A stretch of DNA of 27,933 bases. Origin: CAYGSN01 sp964352675. GTDB lineage: Bacteria; Pseudomonadota; Alphaproteobacteria; Micavibrionales; Micavibrionaceae. Under the pieces are notes generated by a model. That model made no database searches, had not been told where the DNA came from, and saw only the letters and a program-made list of their open reading frames with translations. The position numbers and the translations under genes were made by a program. The first letter of the stretch is position 1. Each line of letters starts with the position of its first letter. The stretch covers positions 1 through 27,933 of the forward strand of contig CAYGSN010000025.1 in the NCBI GenBank assembly GCA_964352675.1. Reading direction: 5' to 3'. Positions 21,306-27,933 of the stretch are shown in pieces.

Positions 21306-22181
21306 CTACATACAACTTTTATTTTCAAACTCCAGCGTCGAATGTTCAATGTCATACTGATCATGCAACTTCTTTTTTATGCGGACTTTCAAATCATCCA
21401 TATTAGAACCTTCGTATAAAACCACATGAGCTTCTAAAGCATTGCGGTGTTCGTCCAGTTGCCAAATGTGGACATGGTGAACGTCAGCCACACCGTTTTC
21501 ATCCTTCATGGCGGCGATAATATCGTCAATACTCATTCCCTCCGGTGTCCCTTCCATCAAAAGATGAATAACTTTCGGGATTTGGGTAAAGCCCTGCCAT
21601 AACACATAGCTGGAAATAATGAGCGTCATGGCCGCATCCGTCCAAATCCAGCCATATAGCAGAATAAGCGTTCCGGTGATAATCACACCGACTGAGGCCA
21701 TCGCATCCGTTACATTATGCAGGAAGGCAGCCTTAATATTCATGCTGGTTTTGGACTGGCTGTAGGTGAGCAATGCGGTAAAAACATCAACGGCAAGCGC
21801 GATTCCGGCCACAATAACGACCGTCCAGCCCGCCACCGGCTCCGGCGTGATGAAACGCATTATCGCCTCATAGCACAGATACAGGCCTATAATAATAAGC
21901 GTGGTTAAATTGATGAGCGCCGCCACAGTTTCGGCGCGTTTATAGCCGAATGTTTTGAACTGATCGGGTGGTTTACGACCAATGCGAATTGCCACCAATG
22001 CTATAAGGAGCGAAGCCGCATCACTGAAATTATGCAGTGCATCGGCTACAAGTGAGAGGGAACCAGAAAGGATTCCTCCAATCACCTGTGCAACCGTCAG
22101 CACTATATTGGCAGAAACGGCCCACCAAAGACGGCGTTCGCCTATCTCAGAGGGATCTCCGTGATGATGTCCATGTCCCAT
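21306..22181 (-). CDS. czcD: Cation diffusion facilitator (CzcD/ZitB-like) Zn2+/divalent metal exporter
   Basis: 291 aa. Exports Zn2+ and similar ions from cytoplasm to periplasm by proton antiport. His-rich N-terminus (MGHGHHHGD), six predicted TM helices between about 16 and 195, and the family's metal-site motifs in TM2 (SLVADALHNFSDAASLL) and TM5 (FLHNVTDAMASVGV), each with the HxxxD arrangement. A cytoplasmic C-terminal domain of about 90 aa follows (HVHIWQLDEHRNALEAHVVL). The start shares one base with the czcA stop (TAATG), so it is the last gene of the czcCBA operon and would feed the RND system from the cytoplasm. Gene symbol given by family and context. Confidence 0.92.
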   Translation of the reverse strand: MGHGHHHGDPSEIGERRLWWAVSANIVLTVAQVIGGILSGSLSLVADALHNFSDAASLLIALVAIRIGRKPPDQFKTFGYKRAETVAALINLTTLIIIGLYLCYEAIMRFITPEPVAGWTVVIVAGIALAVDVFTALLTYSQSKTSMNIKAAFLHNVTDAMASVGVIITGTLILLYGWIWTDAAMTLIISSYVLWQGFTQIPKVIHLLMEGTPEGMSIDDIIAAMKDENGVADVHHVHIWQLDEHRNALEAHVVLYEGSNMDDLKVRIKKKLHDQYDIEHSTLEFENKSCM

Positions 22182-25100
22182 TATATCTCGCTTCGCTTCT
22201 TACGTTTTATACTAAACCGGCTCGGAAACCATTTATAGAGTGCTGGCAATACCAGCAATGTCAAAATGGTAGAAGATATAATCCCGCCAATTACAACTGT
22301 CGCCAACGGTCTTTGCACTTCCGATCCTGCGCCGATATTAAAGGCCATCGGCACAAAACCAAGGCTGGCCACAAGTGCAGTCATCAGAACAGGGCGCAGA
22401 CGGGTTAACGCACCCTCAATGATTGCTTCTTCCTGCGGCTTTCCTTTGGATTCCAAATCGCGAATGAAGGACAGCATCACCACGCCGTTCAGCACCGCCA
22501 CACCGGACAGGGCGATAAAGCCGACACCTGCGGAAATGGAAAGCGGAATATCGCGCAGCATCAACGCCGCAATCCCACCCGTTAAGGCCAACGGCACACC
22601 AGAGAACACCAGCAATGCCGCCCTTGCAGAATTAAAGGCCATAAACAGCAAGCCAAATATCAACAGCAGCGCCACAGGCACAACAATCATAAGACGCTGC
22701 TTGGCAGATATAAGTTGCTCAAACGTCCCTCCATAATCCACCCAATACCCGGCAGGAATATCAACCTGCTCGCGCACGACTTTTTGCACATCTTCAACAA
22801 AGCTGGCCAAATCACGCCCCCTGACATTCGCGGTCACAAACAAACGCCGCTTGCCATTCTCGCGGCTGATTTGTGCATGTCCATAGGCGATATCCAGATT
22901 AGCCACCTCTTTCAAAGGCACATAATCCGGCGTTTCATCTGCGCCTTCCTGCTCTACATTCGGCAAAGGAATGGGCAGCATTTCTAGGCTCTTGATATCG
23001 GTGCGAAGCTTTTCCGGCAAACGCACAACAAGATCAAAGCGGCGGTCGCCTTCAAAAACTTTTCCGGCTTCACGCCCGCCCATGGCCACCTGCACCACGT
23101 CCTGCACATCAGCAATATTCAGACCGTAAAGATCAAGACGTTTACGATCAGGTATAATGCTTAAGGTCGGAAGACCGGAGGCTTGCTCCATCCGCACATC
23201 GGCTGCGCCGTCCACTTTCTTGACAGCTGCCTCAATTTCTTGCGCGGTTTTCAGCAGGACTTCCAGATCATCGCCATACAACTTAACGGCAAGATCGCTG
23301 CGCACTCCGGAGATCAGCTCGTTAAAGCGCATCTGGATTGGCTGGGTAAATTCGTAGTTATTACCAGGCAATTTTTCCAAAGCCTGTTCCATACGTTCAA
23401 CGAGTTCGGCCTTGGGCAGAGATGGATCAGGCCATTCTTTGCGCGGCTTTAAAATGACGAATGTATCAGCCACGTTCGGCGGCATGGGATCGGTCGCCAC
23501 TTCCGGTGTCCCGATTTTACTGAACACCGTTTTGACCTCGGCAAAGGTCAGCACCGTTTTTTCAACTTCATGCTGCATTTCCGTTGATTGCGTCATACTG
23601 GTGCCGGGAATACGCATGGCATGAAGGGCAATGTCGCCTTCATCTAGACTTGGAATAAATTCCGCGCCCATGCGGGACGCCCCGAACAGGCTAACCACAA
23701 CCAGAACCAACGCCGTTATTATCACAATCGCGGGATTGCGAAGGCTCCATTTCAAAAGCGGCTCATAGCCTTTACGCGCACCGCGCATGACCACGTTTTC
23801 TTTCTCGTCCACTTTGCCTGTAATGAAAGTGGCTACAGCCGCCGGAACAAAGGTCAGCGATAAGGCAAGCGCACTCAGCAAAGCCACCACAACGGTGAAG
23901 GCCATGGGATGGAACATCTTGCCTTCAACGCCAGTCAGCGAGAAGATCGGAATATACACAATCGTAATAATCAAAATCCCGAAAATGCTAGGTTTGATAA
24001 CTTCCGTCGTTGCCTTGGCAGCCAGAGAAAAACGCTCCTCTTTCTTGAGCAATCGGCCCAACCTATGTTGTTCCATGCCAAAACGTCGCAAACAGTTTTC
24101 AATGATAATCACCGCGCCATCAACAATCAGGCCGAAATCCAGCGCGCCAAGGCTCATCAAATTTCCTGACACCTTGTTTTCCACCATGCCCGTAATGGTC
24201 ATGAGCATGGCAATCGGAATAACCAGCGCGGTAATCAATGCCGCCCTTAAATTTCCCAAAAGCAGGAACAGAATGACAATGACCAGCAAAGCGCCTTCGA
24301 CAAGGTTTTTCTCAACGGTTTTGATCGTGCGCTCAACAAGTGACGTGCGGTCATAAACAGGCGTAGCATGAACACCTTCCGGCAAAGAGTCATTGACGAT
24401 TTCCAGCTTGGCGGCAACACGCTGCGCAACTTCCTGAGAGTTTTCCCCCATCAGCATCATTGCGGTACCAAGAACGACTTCTTCGCCGTTCTGGGTTGCC
24501 GCGCCTGTACGCAAGGGTGAACCCAACGCCACATCGGCAACATCACCGACACGGATTGTCACCTCATCGCGTTTGGCGATAATGATATTTTGAATATCGG
24601 GAATATCCTTGACCTGTCCGGGAACGCGCACCAGATACTGCTCCCCGTATTTCTCAATATAGCCTGCGCCGACATTGTCATTGTTGCGTTCTAACGCCTC
24701 AATCAAATCGGCAATGGTCAGGTCATAGGCCAGCAACTGCTCAGGATATGGCATAACATGATATTGCTGTTCATACCCGCCAATGGTGTTGATCTCAATC
24801 ACGCCCTTCAGATTGCGGAGCTGTGGGACGATTACCCATTCCTGAATGGTTAATAAATCCATCGGCGTGTAGGCAGTACCGTCTTCCTTCACAGCGCCAT
24901 CTTCGGCCTCAACCGTGTACATGTAAATTTCACCAAGTCCGGTCGCAATCGGCCCCATCATAGGCTCTATGCCTTCTGGTAATTCGCCTTTGATTTCAGA
25001 CAGGCGTTCGGCCAGAAGCTGACGCGCGAAATAAATATCCGTTCCTTCTTCAAAAACAACAGTGACCTGCGATAGTCCGTAACGTGAAATGGAGCGGGTG

Positions 25101-25342
25101 TAATCCAGCTTTGGAATTCCCGCCAGCGCCGTTTCAATCGGGAAGGTAATGCGCTGCTCTGCTTCCAGAGGCGTATAGCCCGGCGCTTCGGTGTTGATTT
25201 GCACCTGCACATTGGTAATGTCCGGCACCGCATCAATAGACAAGCGTTTAAAATTATAGATGCCAAGGATGCACACACCCAAAACCGCAATCAGGACGAG
25301 CCAGCGGTGGCGGATGGATGATTCAATTATTTTTTCTAACAT
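22181..25342 (-). CDS. czcA: CzcA-type heavy-metal RND efflux pump
   Basis: 1053 aa, full length for the heavy-metal RND family. Inner-membrane proton-driven exporter of Zn2+/Co2+/Cd2+ from the periplasm through CzcBC. Seen: N-terminal TM (about 13-30), LSIDAVPDITNVQVQINTEA, TM4 motif LDFGLIVDGAVIIIEN (the Czc/divalent-cation form, with both acidic proton-relay residues), LGASRMGAEFIPSLDEGDI, and MRFNELISGVRSDLAVKLYG. The methionine-containing LDMLTTG of the left-hand CusA is FNELISGVR here, so the two pumps in this window serve different metals. Starts 17 nt after czcB; shares one base with czcD. Confidence 0.95.
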   Translation of the reverse strand: MLEKIIESSIRHRWLVLIAVLGVCILGIYNFKRLSIDAVPDITNVQVQINTEAPGYTPLEAEQRITFPIETALAGIPKLDYTRSISRYGLSQVTVVFEEGTDIYFARQLLAERLSEIKGELPEGIEPMMGPIATGLGEIYMYTVEAEDGAVKEDGTAYTPMDLLTIQEWVIVPQLRNLKGVIEINTIGGYEQQYHVMPYPEQLLAYDLTIADLIEALERNNDNVGAGYIEKYGEQYLVRVPGQVKDIPDIQNIIIAKRDEVTIRVGDVADVALGSPLRTGAATQNGEEVVLGTAMMLMGENSQEVAQRVAAKLEIVNDSLPEGVHATPVYDRTSLVERTIKTVEKNLVEGALLVIVILFLLLGNLRAALITALVIPIAMLMTITGMVENKVSGNLMSLGALDFGLIVDGAVIIIENCLRRFGMEQHRLGRLLKKEERFSLAAKATTEVIKPSIFGILIITIVYIPIFSLTGVEGKMFHPMAFTVVVALLSALALSLTFVPAAVATFITGKVDEKENVVMRGARKGYEPLLKWSLRNPAIVIITALVLVVVSLFGASRMGAEFIPSLDEGDIALHAMRIPGTSMTQSTEMQHEVEKTVLTFAEVKTVFSKIGTPEVATDPMPPNVADTFVILKPRKEWPDPSLPKAELVERMEQALEKLPGNNYEFTQPIQMRFNELISGVRSDLAVKLYGDDLEVLLKTAQEIEAAVKKVDGAADVRMEQASGLPTLSIIPDRKRLDLYGLNIADVQDVVQVAMGGREAGKVFEGDRRFDLVVRLPEKLRTDIKSLEMLPIPLPNVEQEGADETPDYVPLKEVANLDIAYGHAQISRENGKRRLFVTANVRGRDLASFVEDVQKVVREQVDIPAGYWVDYGGTFEQLISAKQRLMIVVPVALLLIFGLLFMAFNSARAALLVFSGVPLALTGGIAALMLRDIPLSISAGVGFIALSGVAVLNGVVMLSFIRDLESKGKPQEEAIIEGALTRLRPVLMTALVASLGFVPMAFNIGAGSEVQRPLATVVIGGIISSTILTLLVLPALYKWFPSRFSIKRKKRSEI

Positions 25343-25359
25343 ATTATGTTCTCTCTATT

Positions 25360-26445
25360 TTAATGTTCGTGCGCCGCGCCGGATTTCAGAATATCGGCCT
25401 TGATGATGAAACTGTTTTCGCTGACATAATCCTGTCCGGGTTGAAGGCCGCTCAGGATTTGAACGTATTTTCCGTCTGAAATGCCTGTTTTGACAGGCTT
25501 CATTTCATAGCTGTCGCCGCTCTTTACAAAGACAACCGTCTGATCTTCCATTGTTTGCAAGGCAGAAGCGCGAACGGCCAATGGAACCTGCTTTTCGGCA
25601 ATTGTGACATCACCCTCAACTGTCATGCCGGGCCGCCACATATTTTTCTCATTCGCCAGTGGGGCAATCGCCACCAGCGTTTGGCTTAAGGCATCGGCAG
25701 TGGGGAAAAGCATTTCAATTCTGGCATCATTCTCTTTGCCTTCATCCAGCGTATGAACGCGCACACTTTGGCCAGAGGCGACCATATCCGCATCCTTGGG
25801 GAAAACATGAAACTTCGCCCAGACCTCTGATAAATCGGCAATAATGAATAATGGCTCACCATTTGCGACATCACCAATATTGGTGTTTCTCTCCAGAATA
25901 ACGCCGCTGATGGGGGCGGTGACATTGTAATCCTGCAGGCTCTCATTGGCTTCGACCACAACCAGAACCTGACCTTTTTCAACTTTTTCGCCCAGATTGG
26001 CTTTAACGCTGCGAATAATACCCGCAAAACGTGCCCTAACATCGGCCTTTGTATTCTGGTTGATGGTAATGCGGCCTGTTAAAGGGATTACAGTTGCTAT
26101 TGTAGCAGGAGCACTTTTCTCGATTTTGATGCCCGCTGTCTTTGCGGCATCCGGCGCAATCTCCGTTTTTCCTTCTTCATGCTCATCCCCGTGTTCACCG
26201 CCATGACCATGATCGTCATGCTCATCTTTTTGCTCATGACTTTCATGGCCGTGGTCATCGTGATTGTTCCCTGCTTCGCCATGGTCGTTATGCTCACCCT
26301 CATGCGCATGGCCTTCGGCCTCATCATGTGTTTCGGGGGACTCTTCATGGGCGTGGCCTTCATGTTCCTGCGCATAAACCGGAATAGTCGCGGCGGGTGC
26401 TATCAGCCACATAAGCAATGCAGCCATTAATATTGGATATTTCAT
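25360..26445 (-). CDS. czcB: CzcB-type periplasmic adaptor with His-rich N-terminus
   Basis: 361 aa. Signal peptide about 1-25 (VYAQ). Residues about 27-90 form a low-complexity stretch with 17 histidines amid Asp, Glu and Gly, probably a metal buffer or sensor. The adaptor domains follow: beta-strand/lipoyl halves (VRARFAGIIRSVKANLGEKV and DYNVTAPISGVILERNTNIG), beta-barrel (VWAKFHVFPKDADMVASGQS) and membrane-proximal domain. Links CzcA to CzcC. The start overlaps the czcC stop (ATGA) and the stop is 17 nt before czcA, a tightly coupled operon. Ends with an AAHEH metal-type tail. Confidence 0.93.
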   Translation of the reverse strand: MKYPILMAALLMWLIAPAATIPVYAQEHEGHAHEESPETHDEAEGHAHEGEHNDHGEAGNNHDDHGHESHEQKDEHDDHGHGGEHGDEHEEGKTEIAPDAAKTAGIKIEKSAPATIATVIPLTGRITINQNTKADVRARFAGIIRSVKANLGEKVEKGQVLVVVEANESLQDYNVTAPISGVILERNTNIGDVANGEPLFIIADLSEVWAKFHVFPKDADMVASGQSVRVHTLDEGKENDARIEMLFPTADALSQTLVAIAPLANEKNMWRPGMTVEGDVTIAEKQVPLAVRASALQTMEDQTVVFVKSGDSYEMKPVKTGISDGKYVQILSGLQPGQDYVSENSFIIKADILKSGAAHEH

Positions 26446-27716
26446 TTCGTATCTCCTTGGATGATGTTTTGTATAAGGGGCGCGTGGACGTTCATGAGAA
26501 AGTCGGTTTGCGCTTTGGCTTCATAAAGGGACAAAAGGCTATCCAGTCTTGATTCCTGCACCTCATAAAGCGTGCGCTGCGCATCGAGCAGATCAAGGAA
26601 TGAGAACCGCCCTGCGCTGTAACCATCCGATGCTTGGGCGTATGCACGCTCGGCACTTGGCACCATATCACTCTGATAGGCCTCGGCCTCTTTATGAGCG
26701 GCAGCCAGCTTTTCCCACGCTGCTATGGCGCTTGCCGTAAGGTCTAAATCCTGCTGGCGCGCCAGGGCATCGGCCTCAATGATTCCAGCCTTGGCTGCTT
26801 TCACTGAGCCTTGATTGCGGTTAAACACAGGCAGCGGGAAGGAAACACCCGCAATCAAAGCGGTGCTGTCATTTTCGTTAAAACGGCGGACCCCCAAACC
26901 GAATGTGGGGTTTGGAACGCCTTGCGCCCTTGCCAGATCAAGTTGGCTTGTGGCACGCATCCTGGCAAATTCAGCGGCGCGCGCTTGGGGTGTGTTTTTG
27001 ACCGCATCCAATAAAGTCGCGCGATCAGGAAGGGCTGGTAATGCCTCAAGTCCGGCCTGCACTTGCATATCGTCCCCGGATATTGAAGGCGCTCCCAAAA
27101 GCGAAGCCAGAATGCTTTGCGCCTCTGCCAATTCCGCCTCTGCCTTGCTTTTCTCCAGTTTAGCGGCGGATTGTTCAATATCGGCTTTGGTATGTTGAAT
27201 GTCGGATGCTGCCGCCGCACTGACACGTTTTTTTACGGTTTCATGCGTTTCATCGGCCAACGATACTCTTTTCTCGGCAAGGGTAAGGCGTTCTTTTGCG
27301 ATAGCCACGCGCATAAAGGCATATTCCGTTTCGGCCAATAAACTTAAAGATTCCGCAATGGCCTGCTGCTGCGTAATTTGAAGCCCGTAATCCGCGACTT
27401 CCGTACGCTTGCCACGCTTTCCGGCAATCTCGATTTCCTGCTCCAGACCGAGCGTTGCTTCTGCCCCATCAAAACCTTCTTGTTCATCCTCGCCACCGAA
27501 ATTTTCAATCTCCAGCATGGCTTGCGGGTTTGGCATGAGAGATGCCTGCAAACGCTCACCTTCTGCGCCCTCAATCCGGGCTAACGCCGCGCTCAGGCGG
27601 GGGTTGTTTTTCAGAGTCAGCGACAAAGCGGTCTCTTTATCAAGCGGCTCGGCAAAGGCCATTGGCGCAAACGACAGCGATAATACGAGCGCCGCTATTC
27701 CTATCCATAATTTCAT
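26442..27716 (-). CDS. czcC: CzcC-type outer-membrane efflux channel (TolC/OEP family)
   Basis: 424 aa from the ATG at 27716, which has AAAGGA 6 nt upstream and begins a proper signal peptide (KLWIGIAALVLSLSFAPMAFA); an upstream GTG at 27746 would lie in the terminator hairpin. Two OEP repeats are visible: first with NPRLSAALARIEGAEGERLQ, PNPQAMLEIENFGG and QEIEIAGKRGKR, second with ARAAEFARMRATSQLDLARA, PNPTFGLGVRRF and SFPLPVFNRNQG. Long helical parts are rich in Ala and Glu as usual. Gives the outer-membrane exit for CzcAB, and might also serve the CusAB pump at the other end, which lacks its own channel here (inference). Regulation may involve the structured leader and hairpin upstream. 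Confidence 0.93.
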   Translation of the reverse strand: MKLWIGIAALVLSLSFAPMAFAEPLDKETALSLTLKNNPRLSAALARIEGAEGERLQASLMPNPQAMLEIENFGGEDEQEGFDGAEATLGLEQEIEIAGKRGKRTEVADYGLQITQQQAIAESLSLLAETEYAFMRVAIAKERLTLAEKRVSLADETHETVKKRVSAAAASDIQHTKADIEQSAAKLEKSKAEAELAEAQSILASLLGAPSISGDDMQVQAGLEALPALPDRATLLDAVKNTPQARAAEFARMRATSQLDLARAQGVPNPTFGLGVRRFNENDSTALIAGVSFPLPVFNRNQGSVKAAKAGIIEADALARQQDLDLTASAIAAWEKLAAAHKEAEAYQSDMVPSAERAYAQASDGYSAGRFSFLDLLDAQRTLYEVQESRLDSLLSLYEAKAQTDFLMNVHAPLIQNIIQGDTK

Positions 27717-27745
27717 CTTTTTTCCTTTAAGTTTTATTGAAAGCA

Positions 27746-27774
27746 CAAAAAAACCGCATGAAATTCATGCAGTT
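27746..27774 (-). terminator. Terminator-like hairpin 30 nt before czcC
   Basis: Minus strand: AACTGCATGA-ATT-TCATGCGGTT (10 bp, one G-U) followed by seven T. Only 30 nt separate the T run from the czcC start, too little for a separate promoter plus leader; it could end the upstream gene's transcript or act as an attenuator of czcCBA. Confidence 0.75.
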
Positions 27775-27842
27775 CAGGGAGCACAGGTCATAGATATCGC
27801 GGGACGCTTAGCCTTTAAGCGGACGCACTACGCCTGTGGAGA
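27775..27842 (-). promoter_or_regulatory. Structured leader upstream of czcCBA
   Basis: Nested pairing: CACAGG/CCTGTG (27782-27787 with 27833-27838) encloses the hairpin CGCTTA/TAAGCG (27805-27810, 27816-27821). Followed in the transcript by the terminator-like hairpin. No match to a known metal riboswitch was recognised. Confidence 0.4.
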
Positions 27843-27933
27843 TTAAGCTTTCGGAGGGCGTTTAAGACCGTAAATAAAGTCGGAGATATAGATCAGCTGC
27901 CGATCCAGACTGCGCTGATCCTTGCCTGACACG
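27843..27933 (-). CDS. C-terminal end of an unidentified protein, cut by window edge
   Basis: The last 29 codons and a TAA stop (27843-27845) are visible on the minus strand, reading SGKDQRSLDRQLIYISDFIY then GLKRPPKA. The rest lies beyond the right edge. The stretch looks like real protein, but its family cannot be told. It is upstream of and co-directional with czcCBA, so it may be a regulator or small accessory protein of the metal operon. Confidence 0.5.
   Translation of the reverse strand, partial: VSGKDQRSLDRQLIYISDFIYGLKRPPKA

Noticed and set aside
22266..24356. Several plus-strand frames of 60-190 codons opposite czcA
   Set aside because: All are antisense to a full-length RND pump with conserved motifs; typical shadow frames of a GC-balanced coding region.
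26142..26430. Histidine- or methionine-rich open frames antisense to czcB
   Set aside because: They are mirror readings of the His/Asp-rich N-terminal codons of czcB; no ribosome site or independent support.
6751..27760. Shared string AAGCACAAAAAA next to two minus-strand terminators (about 6753-6764 and 27741-27752)
   Set aside because: Mostly the A-run of the terminators themselves; only the few bases beyond it are shared, which may be chance.
1..27933. Insertion sequence or integrase
   Set aside because: No transposase, integrase or tRNA gene was found on either strand, so whether the element is a plasmid or an integrated one cannot be settled from this window.

Overview
This is a window of about 28 kb from a mobile element, a plasmid or plasmid-like integrative element, most likely from an alphaproteobacterium. 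The evidence is a RepC-type initiator, a DUF3363/RlxS-type relaxase, a ParB, and DUF736, DUF6876 and ArdC-like genes, a set typical of alphaproteobacterial plasmids and ICEs. I cannot name a genus. A run of exactly 100 N at 5325-5424 shows that this is a scaffolded draft assembly.

Layout. (1) 1-4505: a leftward Cu(I)/Ag(I)-type efflux operon: a small secreted protein, CusB with two N-terminal metal-binding modules, and CusA cut by the left edge. (2) 4540-6500: a mobilisation remnant: relaxase interrupted by the assembly gap, a ribbon-helix-helix accessory protein and a small membrane protein. No coupling protein or type IV secretion gene follows; the copper operon begins where one would be expected. 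(3) 6756-13899: maintenance backbone, all leftward: DUF736, ParDE, ParB, DUF6876, HipBA and RepC. (4) 13900-14468: the probable replication origin, with a perfect DnaA box, a structured putative antisense RNA ending in a terminator, and iteron-like repeats. (5) 14469-16530: a rightward HTH/coiled-coil protein (KfrA-like), then leftward secreted nuclease-like and ArdC-like genes. (6) 17046-21133: a rightward, AT-rich defence operon: CD-NTase, HORMA, TRIP13-like ATPase (the type III CBASS core), then a small single-TM protein and an HNH protein as candidate effectors. (7) 21306-27716: a leftward czcCBA operon plus a CDF transporter for divalent-cation (Zn/Co/Cd) efflux, preceded by a structured leader and a terminator-like hairpin.

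How it fits together. RepC, the origin, ParB and two toxin-antitoxin pairs keep the element in the cell. The relaxase and the ArdC-like protein serve transfer and establishment. The cargo is metal resistance on both sides plus an anti-phage system. The most notable observations are the CBASS operon with two unusual effector candidates, and a KOPS-like octamer (GGGNAGGG). In a hand scan the octamer lies only on the minus strand left of the origin (7 of 7) and only on the plus strand right of it (6 of 6). This independently places a replication origin at 13.86-14.70 kb and marks 6.2-17.5 kb as backbone. Arrays of stem-loops before ardC, DUF6876 and parB are also unusual.
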